Shown: in pieces, positions 1 to 8,115 of the stretch | Layout of the letters: every line of letters starts with the position of its first letter | Position numbering within the stretch: the first letter of the stretch is position 1 | Program-made: the position numbers and the translations under genes | The notes under the pieces: model-generated | What the model saw: the letters and a program-made list of their open reading frames with translations, nothing else | Told to the model about the DNA's origin: nothing | Databases searched by the model: none | Assembly: GCA_015662405.1 (NCBI GenBank) | Contig: DQUE01000173.1 | Span: 1 to 18,229 of the forward strand | DNA length: 18,229 nucleotides | Source of the DNA: Sulfurimonas autotrophica | GTDB lineage: Bacteria > Campylobacterota > Campylobacteria > Campylobacterales > Sulfurimonadaceae | Direction: 5' to 3'

Positions 1-143
1 AATACTGAAAATACTGCAAGATTTGTTAAAGGTGGTCTTGATATATAAATATCATCAATTCCCTTATCTTCCATAAGTTCATTACTGGCTTCCATATTTA
101 CTCTTCGTAATGCTATTACTCCCCCACTAAAATACAATGCAAA
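1..143 (-). other. Unidentified open frame running off the left edge
   Basis: Directly after the TGA that ends the transposase fragment, the same minus-strand frame stays open to the window edge for about 47 codons. It includes ALRRVNMEASNELMEDKG and DDIYISRPPLTNLAVFSV. This does not resemble an IS630 catalytic domain. It may be part of a different gene, perhaps a membrane protein given the hydrophobic end, that was joined to the element by insertion or deletion. I do not recognise the family, and no start codon with a ribosome binding site is evident. Confidence 0.25.
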
Positions 144-372
144 TCAAGCAGCATAGCGTATCTTCTTATGTTTAAAAAAGTTGGCAACTTTTTCTCTTCC
201 TCTTTTTAATATTTTTATCCCTTCCTTACCATCTTTAATATATCTATTTTTCCAAGCATATAGTGTACTTGAATGTACTCCAACTATTTCAGATATCTCT
301 TTTATTGCCATATCTTTTTTCTTGTTGTTGCTGGGTTGTTAATTTTCTTGCGTCTATATTTGTATTTTTCAT
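144..372 (-). pseudogene. IS630-family transposase remnant (N-terminal part, frameshifted)
   Basis: On the minus strand an ATG at 372 opens a peptide beginning MKNTNIDARKLTTQQQEK. The 'DARKL' start is typical of IS630-type transposases. At the A run (T315-T320 on the plus strand) the frame breaks. It resumes in another frame as MAIKEISEIVGVHSSTLYAW, then a basic stretch ending in KRGREK, which matches the helix-turn-helix and linker of that family. A TGA at 146-144 then ends the frame. The DDE catalytic domain is absent, since a full IS630 transposase is usually over 300 residues. I conclude this is a dead insertion-sequence fragment; the frameshift could be slippage in the A run. I could not find convincing terminal inverted repeats. 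Confidence 0.6.
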
Positions 373-492
373 ATAGAATTATAGCTAAATTATGGTGTTG
401 TTTCATTGTATTTTGTGGGTGGGGTAATAAAATTGCATTTTAGATTTAAATTTTGGTTTTAAAGGGTAAAATAGACTCTTTACATGTAAGCA

Positions 493-509
493 TTGGTACT
501 TAATTTGCT
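493..509 (+). promoter_or_regulatory. Sigma-54 (RpoN)-like promoter for the TPR gene
   Basis: The sequence TTGGTACTTAATTTGCT matches the -24/-12 consensus YTGGCAC-N5-TTGCW, with GG at 495-496 and GC at 507-508 separated by exactly 10 bases. The predicted transcription start is near 520, giving a leader of about 27 bases that includes an AGGG before the ATG at 547. No TATAAT box competes in the same stretch. In Campylobacterota RpoN mainly drives flagellar rod and hook genes. The -24 element has T instead of the usual C after GG. Confidence 0.55.
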
Positions 510-546
510 TAATAGTGTAAAAGATGCAATACAAACAGGGTGATGA

Positions 547-2883
547 ATGGCTGATATAAATGAAGATATAATAATCATAGAAGATAGTGATGCCGCATTA
601 CGCTCATATGACAAGGATGATGACTCTCCTGATGATAATGAAGGAGCTAAACAGAAAAAAATTATACTTTTTGGTGGGATTGCTATCATTGTTGTTTTAC
701 TTATTGCTATTAGTGTAATTTTACTTATTAAAAAATCATCCACAGAGAAAAAACAAGACTTTACTGTGCTAGAGAATAAACTTCAAGAAGCAAAAAAAAC
801 AGTTATCCAGCCAAGTAAACTTGAAAATATGATTGCCAAGGCGAACTATTTATATTCAACTGGTTCCAAAGAAAAAGCACTTGAGCTTTATGAAAAGATT
901 GCATACTATTCACAAGCTATTTCACAATACAATCTTGGTGTAGCTCAAATGAAAAATGGACAATACGCACTCGCATTAAAAACATTCCAAAATGCAATTC
1001 AAAATGATGAAAAAAGATGTGTTAGTGCTATCAATGCAGCTGTGTGTGCTTTACATGTAGAAGATGAGAGAAGTTTTCAATACTATATTGACCTTGCCTA
1101 TGCCTATCTCCCATATGAGATAGACTCACCACTCTATTCGTACTACTATACACTTATCAATTACTATAATAAAAACTATCTTGGTGCATTAAACACATTA
1201 AAAAATAGAGATCATCTTGCCTATCCTACTGTACAAAACCATTTAAGCGCAAAAATTAATGCTTTGTACAATAACAATTATGATGCAATTGATGCACTTG
1301 AGAAAATAAATGATGAGATTGATGACTTTAGTTTAGCTCTACTCTATGCGAGAGTGGGTGATTTTAATCTAGCAATTAATCATTTAAATAATGCTATAGC
1401 AAAAAATGAACAACCAATGAAAGCAAAATTAGCACGCAGTTATATAAACCTCAAGGCTGGGCATGTAAAAAAAGCAGCAACACAACTCAAAGAGGTAACT
1501 GATGAATATCCGCAAAAGGTCTATAAAGTATATCCTATTGTAGTAAAGCTCAAGGATACTTTATTTGAACCACAAAAAGCACAGGCACTTTATAGAAAAA
1601 AGATGCAAAATTCAAAATTTCTTAATTATCAAAAAATCTTCTATTTTTCACCCTATAAAATATTTAACGCGAATCAAACAATTAGTTATATACGAAAAGG
1701 AAATGCCAATATCTACATCGATAATGTCGAATCTGCTCAAGAATATTTGAGAAAAAGTTACTCTGCTTCAAGTGTAGATATAGGTATTACAAAAGCTATC
1801 AAGAAAGCGCTTTCCTTAAAAATAAGAGAAGCAAACCAAGAGCTACAAAAACTTGTAAAAATCCAACCAAAACACTCCATACTCCATTACAATCTAGCAC
1901 TTACCTATGCCCAAATGGGAGATATGCTCCAAGCAAACAGACACTTTTTACGCTCATACTATTTAGATGCAAAAAACTACCTCTCAGGTATTTATGCTGT
2001 TATGACAAGTCAGCTTATAAATAAAGACTACACTAAATTAGAGTCTATCTTAAAAGATGCAATTAGTGCAGAAGGTGCCAATGAAGAGATGGATCTCTAT
2101 ACTACGCTTTTACATGTAAGTGACAATGATTATCTCTCGGCAATTGAATGGCTAGATAAAGATTATACCCAAAGACCACTCTATCTTATGCTTGATACCC
2201 TTATTGCAATTAAAACAAAAAATATGCAAAAAGCAAGAAGTGCTGCATCAAAACTTACTGCTATATTTCCACATGACATACTCCCACATATGTTATACAT
2301 AGATACGCATTTTAGTGACTATTCCATTCCAAAATATGCAAAAGCAGTCTTAAAATATCTTAAAAATCAGCACTTTAACTTTACCGATCTCTATTACGGA
2401 CCATTTATCAGTAGATACACTTACATTCAAGAACATTTAATCACTGGTAGACTTTACTATCTAACGAAACAATTACGCCAGGTACTTCAGACAACAAATA
2501 CAAATACGCAAGACATAGAAGCCGGCCTAGCTTTAGCACTGCTCTATAACAAAAACTTTGAAGAGTCTTATACGCTCTATAACCATCTTATAGATGAGCT
2601 AAAAGTAAGAGATGCTTATACTCTCTATTTGGGTGCTGTTGCTTCTACAGCAGCTAAGCATCATGCCAATGCAATAGCCCTACTTGAGTTGTCAAAAATG
2701 AAAAATGAAAACTTTTTTGAGGCTAGATATGCACTTGCTCTTTTATATATGGAAGTACAAAACAATGAAGGTGCTACTATACAACTACAAAAAATAAACA
2801 GCAATGCTTTTACATCAGAATATTTTGAATTTACTATAGATACAGACAAACTCCTCTTTTACAAAGAGCATCCTAAAGGGTAA
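547..2883 (+). CDS. Single-pass membrane protein with TPR repeats (PflB-like flagellar candidate)
   Basis: The 778-residue product has an acidic N-terminal tail (residues 1-36), one hydrophobic segment at about 39-62 followed by KK, a short charged linker, and then a long helical region with TPR-like repeats. The clearest repeats are at about 91-118, 125-155 and 443-476 (HYNLALTYAQMGDMLQANRH); weaker ones extend to about 745. The layout predicts a cytoplasmic tail, one membrane helix and a large periplasmic solenoid. This architecture and size fit PflB, the TPR scaffold of the Campylobacter/Helicobacter flagellar motor, and the sigma-54-like promoter upstream agrees. The PflB name is inference; another TPR scaffold or a cell-envelope assembly factor is possible. 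The gene ends 6 bases from the convergent psd-like gene, leaving no room for a dedicated terminator. Confidence 0.85.
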   Translation: MADINEDIIIIEDSDAALRSYDKDDDSPDDNEGAKQKKIILFGGIAIIVVLLIAISVILLIKKSSTEKKQDFTVLENKLQEAKKTVIQPSKLENMIAKANYLYSTGSKEKALELYEKIAYYSQAISQYNLGVAQMKNGQYALALKTFQNAIQNDEKRCVSAINAAVCALHVEDERSFQYYIDLAYAYLPYEIDSPLYSYYYTLINYYNKNYLGALNTLKNRDHLAYPTVQNHLSAKINALYNNNYDAIDALEKINDEIDDFSLALLYARVGDFNLAINHLNNAIAKNEQPMKAKLARSYINLKAGHVKKAATQLKEVTDEYPQKVYKVYPIVVKLKDTLFEPQKAQALYRKKMQNSKFLNYQKIFYFSPYKIFNANQTISYIRKGNANIYIDNVESAQEYLRKSYSASSVDIGITKAIKKALSLKIREANQELQKLVKIQPKHSILHYNLALTYAQMGDMLQANRHFLRSYYLDAKNYLSGIYAVMTSQLINKDYTKLESILKDAISAEGANEEMDLYTTLLHVSDNDYLSAIEWLDKDYTQRPLYLMLDTLIAIKTKNMQKARSAASKLTAIFPHDILPHMLYIDTHFSDYSIPKYAKAVLKYLKNQHFNFTDLYYGPFISRYTYIQEHLITGRLYYLTKQLRQVLQTTNTNTQDIEAGLALALLYNKNFEESYTLYNHLIDELKVRDAYTLYLGAVASTAAKHHANAIALLELSKMKNENFFEARYALALLYMEVQNNEGATIQLQKINSNAFTSEYFEFTIDTDKLLFYKEHPKG

Positions 2884-2889
2884 GTCTGC

Positions 2890-3522
2890 TTAAGAAAAGT
2901 ACCCTATAAGAGAGTGTGAAGCTTCAATTTCTCTACTTGGCTTAATATTTAATCGAAAGTTTTTAGGTAAGTAGAGCTCTGTTACACTACTCAGTGCATA
3001 ACCATATCGTGAACCCTTATGCACAGCACTATTTTGCGTAATTTCCACACTAAGCGGCGCAAAAGTCTGTTTTAATCTATGAACTACCTTTACACTATTT
3101 TCATGCTCATCAGTAAATACAAGCTCTGCCATTTCATTTAAGTCATAGAATAACTTTGATTTTTTGGGAGTTCTTGCACCTTTTAAAATACGCAAAGCTT
3201 TTAAGTTAGCACTTATTGGTACACGCAAAATTCCTACATGCAAATAGTTTGACTCTATAGTTACTTTATACCCATATTGCGGATCATCTATCTCATCTAT
3301 TGCTTTGACTCTACCATCTACTGGAGAAACAACAGCATTTGTATCTAAAAAAGAGAGTTCACGTTCTGGGTTTCTAAAACTATATACAAAAAAGAGTGCA
3401 AGTAAAAAAGCCACTAAAGAGAAGAATTCTAAATCCAAGAGTGCAAACATAAATGCTGCAAATAGAGCAGAAGTAATATACTTGTACCCGTATGGACTGA
3501 TAATGAAAAGATTATTTCTCAT
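2890..3522 (-). CDS. Phosphatidylserine decarboxylase-family membrane protein, cleavage site altered
   Basis: Psd enzymes make phosphatidylethanolamine using a pyruvoyl group formed by self-cleavage at Gly-Ser. This 210-residue protein has the short (archaeal-type) Psd layout: two N-terminal hydrophobic segments, FRNPER at about 49-54, SPVDG at 66-70, a His in NYLHVGILRVP, and a C-terminal hammerhead-like end. The position matching the family's FGSRVD cleavage motif reads LSSVTELYLP, so Gly is Ser (codons AGT AGT, residues 178-179). Activity is therefore uncertain. I chose the ATG at 3522 because a GGA lies 7 bases upstream; ATGs at 3534 and 3540 and a GTG at 3543 are also in frame. The gene overlaps the ftsH end by 11 bases. 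In Campylobacter the equivalent spot is followed, as I recall, by pssA, which is absent here. Confidence 0.75.
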   Translation of the reverse strand: MRNNLFIISPYGYKYITSALFAAFMFALLDLEFFSLVAFLLALFFVYSFRNPERELSFLDTNAVVSPVDGRVKAIDEIDDPQYGYKVTIESNYLHVGILRVPISANLKALRILKGARTPKKSKLFYDLNEMAELVFTDEHENSVKVVHRLKQTFAPLSVEITQNSAVHKGSRYGYALSSVTELYLPKNFRLNIKPSREIEASHSLIGYFS

Positions 3523-5497
3523 CACTCTTTCCATCTTCATCACGATGCTCAGTCATTGTTGCATCTGCTTTGAGTTCTTCTTCTATACTTTCACTATTCT
3601 CAACAACTTTAGACTCTATACCATTTTCTTTTTCAAAATTTATAATGATCTCTCTTACTTCATCACCTGTTATGTTCTCTTTTTTATATAAAAGTGCAAC
3701 AATATTTTCTATTGCACCTCTATACTCTTTTAAGCGACTTAAGACAGCTTGATAATGCTCATCTAATGTTCTCTTAATATATTCATCCATCTCTTCTGCC
3801 ATTTTTTCACTATATTCACGAGCTGGAGCTTGTCCTGCTGCTCCTAAAAATGATTGACGAGATTTTTCAAGTACCATCAGTCCTGCAATATCACTCATTC
3901 CATAAGTTTGCACCATTGATTTTATAATTTCTGTTGCACGCTCAAGGTCATTTCCTGCACCTGTAGAAATCTCACCTATAAACACCTCTTCTGCTGCACG
4001 ACCACCAAGTAAAACATCTACTTCTGCCCATAACTCATGCATCTGCATCATAAACTTATCTTCTTCTGGCTTGTTGAGTGTATATCCAAGTGCTGCCAAA
4101 CCACGTGGAACAATAGAGACTTTAGAGACTTTTTTCGCTCCATCAGTAGTCTCAGCTATAAGCGCATGTCCACTTTCATGGTAAGCAACAATTTTTTTCT
4201 CTTTTGGGTTAATACGACGAGACTTTTTAGCAAGTCCTGCGAGTGCACGCTCCACTGCTTCATACAAATCTTGCTGTTTAACTGTTTTTTGACTCTTTCT
4301 TCCTGCTAACAATGCCCCTTCATTAACAATATTTGCCAAATCAGCTCCAGCTAAACCTGCTGTAAGACGTGCTATCTCTTCTAAATCAACATCTTTATCA
4401 ATTTTTACATTCTTTACATGTACTTTGAGAATTTTCACACGTCCTTCAAAATCTGGTTTATCTACAAGTACCTGTCTGTCAAAACGACCTGGTCGCAATA
4501 GTGCTTGATCAAGGATTTCAGGTCTATTTGTTGCTGCTAAAATAATAACAGGTGTATCTGTTCCAAAACCATCCATCTCTGCTAAGAGCTGATTAAGCGT
4601 TTGTTCTCTTTCATCATTTCCACCCATCACACCACCAGCAGCACGACTCTTCCCAATAGCATCAATTTCATCTATAAAGATAATACTTGGTGCATCTTTT
4701 TTTGCTTGTTCAAACAGATCTCTTACACGTGCAGCACCTACACCAACAAACATCTCAATAAAGCTAGAACCACTTACTGAAAAAAACGGAACCTCTGCTT
4801 CTCCTGCAACAGCTTTTGCTAAGAGTGTTTTACCAGTACCCGGACTACCCACAAGCAATACACCCTTTGGAATTTTCGCACCAATTTCAACATAACGTCC
4901 AGGGTATTTTAAAAAGTCCACTATCTCTTGCACCTCTTCTTTTGCTTCTTCAACACCTGCAACATCATCAAATTTTGTATTTGGTTTTTCTGAGTTTATC
5001 AGTTTTTTCGAATTCCCCATACCAAGTAATCCACCACCCATACTCTTTTGCATACGTCCTGCAAAAAACATCCAAATAGCAATAATTATTAAAAATGGAA
5101 ACAACCAGCCAAACATCTCTGTAAACCAATTTGTCTCACTAAAACCTGTGTAATCTATTTTTTCTTTATCTAAAAGTTTAATCAGTTCATTATCACCCTT
5201 TACAACCCTTGTTGTATAGATTTTTGAACCATCTGTTGAAATAGCACGAATGTAACTTTGTCCTATTTCAACTTTTTTTACACTTTTAGACTTTATAAGC
5301 TCTTTGAGTTCTGAATAATCAACCGCTTTGATTCTTGTTGTCGATGTCCCCACTATAGAGCTATTCCCACCAGCACCTTCACCAACCATTACTTTAAACA
5401 ATAAAATCACTACAACTGAAAATATTGCAAATGTTATCAGTGGATTTTGATTAAAAAAGTTATTATTGTTGTTATTTTCATTTTCATTATTTGTCAT
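3512..5497 (-). CDS. ftsH: ATP-dependent zinc metalloprotease FtsH
   Basis: FtsH is the hexameric inner-membrane AAA+ protease that removes misfolded membrane proteins and regulatory substrates. The 661-residue sequence starts with an Asn-rich tail, then membrane helix 1 (about 18-38), a periplasmic domain (about 41-122) and membrane helix 2 (about 129-148). The AAA module has Walker A GSPGTGKT (217-224), Walker B IIFIDEIDA (about 272-280) and the second region of homology ATNRPEILDQALLRPGRFD (322-340). The protease has zinc motif HESGH (440-444) and the third metal ligand Asp517 in GAGNDLER. Walker A carries Ser where many homologues have Pro, and HESGH replaces HEAGH; both look tolerable. 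Its ATG overlaps the end of prmA by 11 bases. The acidic C-terminal tail beyond about 630 is not conserved in general. Confidence 0.98.
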   Translation of the reverse strand: MTNNENENNNNNNFFNQNPLITFAIFSVVVILLFKVMVGEGAGGNSSIVGTSTTRIKAVDYSELKELIKSKSVKKVEIGQSYIRAISTDGSKIYTTRVVKGDNELIKLLDKEKIDYTGFSETNWFTEMFGWLFPFLIIIAIWMFFAGRMQKSMGGGLLGMGNSKKLINSEKPNTKFDDVAGVEEAKEEVQEIVDFLKYPGRYVEIGAKIPKGVLLVGSPGTGKTLLAKAVAGEAEVPFFSVSGSSFIEMFVGVGAARVRDLFEQAKKDAPSIIFIDEIDAIGKSRAAGGVMGGNDEREQTLNQLLAEMDGFGTDTPVIILAATNRPEILDQALLRPGRFDRQVLVDKPDFEGRVKILKVHVKNVKIDKDVDLEEIARLTAGLAGADLANIVNEGALLAGRKSQKTVKQQDLYEAVERALAGLAKKSRRINPKEKKIVAYHESGHALIAETTDGAKKVSKVSIVPRGLAALGYTLNKPEEDKFMMQMHELWAEVDVLLGGRAAEEVFIGEISTGAGNDLERATEIIKSMVQTYGMSDIAGLMVLEKSRQSFLGAAGQAPAREYSEKMAEEMDEYIKRTLDEHYQAVLSRLKEYRGAIENIVALLYKKENITGDEVREIIINFEKENGIESKVVENSESIEEELKADATMTEHRDEDGKSDEK

Positions 5498-6335
5498 TGT
5501 TATCTTTTCTCTCTTTTTTTAAAACTAAAGTAACCCATTCATCTTGTGTTATTCTCTCTATAATTTCACAATCCCCGTAGTATTTCAATACTTTTTCTTC
5601 ATATTTATCTAATATGCCTGACAATATAAGTGTTGCATTTTCATTGAGCAGTTTTTTTAGATCATTTGCTATAAATATTAATACATCAGCAACAATATTT
5701 GCTATAACTACATCATATTTTTCATCTAAGTTTGTAGTCGATCCTTCCCAAATTGCATGAAACTCCAAGCCATTAAGTTTTGCATTTTTTATTGCATTTT
5801 CAATCGATATAGGGTCAGTGTCGCAAGCATCTACAACTGCACCAAGTTTCATAGCCGCAATACCAAGTATGCCACTACCACAACCTACATCCAAAACCCT
5901 ATCACCTTTTTGCACATATTTTGCAATCGCTCGTAATGATGATGCTGTTGTGGGATGGTGCCCTGTACCAAAAGCAAGTGCTGGATCTATAACAATATTT
6001 ATAAGTTTTGGATTATTATCACTCCATGTCGGATGAATATAAAACTTATCTATCGCTAAGGGTTCTATACTCTTTTTATAAGACGCAATCCAGTCGTTAT
6101 TTGGAAGTTTTGTTTGTGTACATTCGATCTCAATCGGCCTGCCCAAAGCTTTTTGCAAAGCTTCAGAAAACTGCTCTATCCCCCATTTAATGGTGTCAAG
6201 ATCTTCCTCGCTTCTTATTATAAAGCCCTCATCAGTCTCTTCAAAACCGATGGGCAAAGTATCTGCTAAAAAATCCGCAAAGAGTTCATGCTCTGAAGAG
6301 ACTTTCACTACTAATTCGTAGTAATGCTCTTGCAT
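5487..6335 (-). CDS. prmA: Ribosomal protein L11 methyltransferase PrmA
   Basis: PrmA is a cytoplasmic SAM-dependent enzyme that methylates ribosomal protein L11. The 282-residue product has a substrate-recognition N-terminal domain (about 1-75) and a Rossmann methyltransferase domain. Diagnostic motifs are AFGTGHHPTT (121-130), the SAM-binding loop LDVGCGSG (148-155), and NIVADVL (about 213-219), which corresponds to the NIxAxxL motif of the family. The length is normal. The start codon overlaps the stop of cheY by a single base (TAATG), so translation is probably coupled. The 3' end overlaps the ftsH start by 11 bases. The cheY-prmA-ftsH order is, from memory, conserved in Helicobacter and Campylobacter, which supports the assignment. 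Confidence 0.95.
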   Translation of the reverse strand: MQEHYYELVVKVSSEHELFADFLADTLPIGFEETDEGFIIRSEEDLDTIKWGIEQFSEALQKALGRPIEIECTQTKLPNNDWIASYKKSIEPLAIDKFYIHPTWSDNNPKLINIVIDPALAFGTGHHPTTASSLRAIAKYVQKGDRVLDVGCGSGILGIAAMKLGAVVDACDTDPISIENAIKNAKLNGLEFHAIWEGSTTNLDEKYDVVIANIVADVLIFIANDLKKLLNENATLILSGILDKYEEKVLKYYGDCEIIERITQDEWVTLVLKKERKDNNDK

Positions 6336-6709
6336 TACTCAGATACGCCCATCACTGCAGCAAGTTTCTCTTTTAAAACCTGAGGTGTAAATGGTTTTAC
6401 AATATAGTTATTCACTCCAGCTTTCAGCGCTGTAATAACTTCTGCTTTACCCCCCTCTGTTGTTACCATGATTATCGGAGTATCTTTAAAACGCTCATCC
6501 GCACGAACTTTTTTTACAAGTTCCAATCCATTCATCTCAGGCATATTCCAGTCAGTAATAAGCATATCAATATCTGGGTTTGCATCCATTTTTTCCCAAC
6601 CTTCAACACCATCAGCAGCTTCAAGTATATTTTTATATCCAAGTCGCCCTAAAGTATTTTTTATAATACGACGCATAGTCGAGCTGTCATCTACAACAAG
6701 TAATTTCAA
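6335..6709 (-). CDS. cheY: Chemotaxis response regulator CheY
   Basis: This 124-residue single receiver domain carries all signalling residues of CheY: acidic pair Asp7-Asp8, phosphorylation site Asp53 in LITDWNMPEMNG, Thr83, and Lys105 in YIVKPF. The DWNMPEMNG segment is the same as in classical CheY. When phosphorylated by CheA it would bind the flagellar switch and alter rotation. There is no output domain. Translation starts at a TTG (6709-6707) preceded by AAGGA with a 6-base spacer, a good ribosome binding site. It is the first gene of the block with prmA, ftsH and the psd-like gene. The 69-base gap to hisA upstream contains no perfect TATAAT on this strand, so it may have a weaker promoter or be read through from hisA. 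Confidence 0.95.
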   Translation of the reverse strand: MKLLVVDDSSTMRRIIKNTLGRLGYKNILEAADGVEGWEKMDANPDIDMLITDWNMPEMNGLELVKKVRADERFKDTPIIMVTTEGGKAEVITALKAGVNNYIVKPFTPQVLKEKLAAVMGVSE

Positions 6710-6778
6710 CTGAAATCCTTTAAATAATATTTTGCATAATTTGTATATAATGATAGCAAAATTTTGTTTGTTTTACTA

Positions 6779-7489
6779 TTAATCTACTAATTTGAACATT
6801 TTAGCCAAATCAAGTCTTCCCTCATAATAAGCTTTTCCAATAATCACACCATCAATCTCTTTTGTAGCAATAAGCGCTTCAATGTCACTTTCATCTTTTA
6901 CACCGCCACTTGCAATAGTACTTATTCCACTTGCTCTAGCAATAGAGAGCGTAAAATCAACATTGACGCCACTCAAAGTACCATCTTTTGAGACATCAGT
7001 GCATATTATCGCCTCAACTCCAGCATTTGCAAACTCTTTTGCCAAATCAGTTGCAAGCATTGTACTCACTTCACCCCAACCCTCCACTGCCACATAGCCA
7101 TCTATCGCATCAATACCTACAGCAATGGGATATTTTGCTGCCATATTTTTTACAAATTGCGGATTTTTTACTGCAATAGAGCCTAAAATAACTCTATCAA
7201 TTCCGATTGCAAGCATCTTTTGAATCGTCTCTTCATCACGAATACCACCGCCAAGTTCAAGTTTAACATCTGTATTTTGGCGTATTTTAATGATCTGCTC
7301 AAGGTTTTTTGGCTCCCCTGCAAATGCACCATTGAGATCAACTAAATGAACCCACTCAGCGCCCATCTCTTCAAATTTTTTCACTAATTCATACGGTTCA
7401 TTTGAGTAAATTTTTGCACTATCCATTACCCCTTTTGTCAAACGAACTGCTTTTCCATCTTTTAAATCTATTGCCGGATAGAGTGTCAT
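6779..7489 (-). CDS. hisA: HisA, ProFAR isomerase of histidine biosynthesis
   Basis: HisA isomerises the aminoaldose ProFAR to the aminoketose PRFAR (an Amadori rearrangement), the fourth step of histidine synthesis. The 236-residue product is a (beta/alpha)8 barrel of normal size. It begins MTLYPAIDLKDGKAVRL with catalytic Asp8. The second catalytic acid is Asp127 in VGIDAIDG. Two phosphate-binding glycine loops are visible: LELGGGIRDEE (about 78-87) and IASGGVKDESDIEAL. Its start follows the hisH stop by 14 bases, with AAGGA about 10 bases upstream. Pairing with hisH fits, since HisH supplies ammonia to HisF in the next step. hisF itself is not in the window. Confidence 0.96.
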   Translation of the reverse strand: MTLYPAIDLKDGKAVRLTKGVMDSAKIYSNEPYELVKKFEEMGAEWVHLVDLNGAFAGEPKNLEQIIKIRQNTDVKLELGGGIRDEETIQKMLAIGIDRVILGSIAVKNPQFVKNMAAKYPIAVGIDAIDGYVAVEGWGEVSTMLATDLAKEFANAGVEAIICTDVSKDGTLSGVNVDFTLSIARASGISTIASGGVKDESDIEALIATKEIDGVIIGKAYYEGRLDLAKMFKLVD

Positions 7490-7503
7490 GTGTCTATTTT
7501 CCT

Positions 7504-8115
7504 TTATATATTAATAAAATTTTGTAAAATCTGTAAACCATTTTTATGGCTTTTTTCCGGATGTGGTTGAATCCCCATGATATTATCATGCGCAACTGCT
7601 GATGTAAATTTATACCCATAGTATGTTTCACCGATAATGTCACTTTCATCTTTACATCGCACATGATATGTATGGACAAAATAGAGATAATGTTCATCAT
7701 CAAGCCCTACAAACAGAGGGTGTTCTTTTGTAAACATTCTATTCCATCCCATATGCGGAACTTTTAAAGGTTCTTTGAATTTTTGCAAATCAAACTTGAC
7801 TACACTCCCTTTTATAAGACCTAAACCTTTATGCTCACCAAACTCTTGTGAACTCTCAAAGAGAAGCTGCATTCCAAGACAAATTCCAAGCATCGGCTTT
7901 TTGCTCTGTGCAAACTCTTTTATAGCATTAACCATATTACGTTCATGCAGATGCTCCATCGCATCGCCAAAAGCACCAACACCTGGTAGTATTAACTTCT
8001 CATATGCATGAAATCTATCAGGATTACTCTCAACTACTGCCTCTTGTCCAAGTTTGGCAAATGCGTTTTTTACACTTGCCAAATTTCCCATATTATAATC
8101 AATTATAGCTATCAT
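7504..8115 (-). CDS. hisH: HisH, glutaminase subunit of imidazole glycerol phosphate synthase
   Basis: HisH hydrolyses glutamine and channels ammonia to HisF, which forms imidazole glycerol phosphate and AICAR. The 203-residue class I glutamine amidotransferase has the N-terminal MIAIIDYNMGNLASVKNA, the oxyanion segment PGVGAFGDAM, nucleophile Cys79 in GICLGMQLLF, and the rest of the triad, His185 and Glu187, in GIQPHPEKS. The length is standard. Its ATG overlaps the stop codon of the upstream Cache-domain gene by 4 bases (ATGA), so the membrane protein, hisH and hisA are probably one transcript. Confidence 0.96.
   Translation of the reverse strand: MIAIIDYNMGNLASVKNAFAKLGQEAVVESNPDRFHAYEKLILPGVGAFGDAMEHLHERNMVNAIKEFAQSKKPMLGICLGMQLLFESSQEFGEHKGLGLIKGSVVKFDLQKFKEPLKVPHMGWNRMFTKEHPLFVGLDDEHYLYFVHTYHVRCKDESDIIGETYYGYKFTSAVAHDNIMGIQPHPEKSHKNGLQILQNFINI

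Noticed and set aside
144..146. TGA in the transposase fragment read as a recoded sense codon
   Set aside because: The sequence after it does not resemble the transposase and the frame is already broken upstream, so plain decay is simpler.
480..489. Perfect 10-base palindrome TTACATGTAA just upstream of the sigma-54-like promoter, a possible operator
   Set aside because: Similar TTACATGTA strings occur inside several coding regions of the window (for example near 1050, 2109 and 13542), so it is probably a common word in this genome.
2878..2904. GGGTA...TACCC inverted repeat between the TPR gene and psd-like gene as a terminator
   Set aside because: The stem is only 5 pairs with a 17-base loop and no T run follows on either strand.
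3305..3691. Long plus-strand open frame antisense to psd and ftsH
   Set aside because: It lies entirely opposite two well-supported genes, has low-complexity hydrophobic content and no promoter or ribosome binding site.
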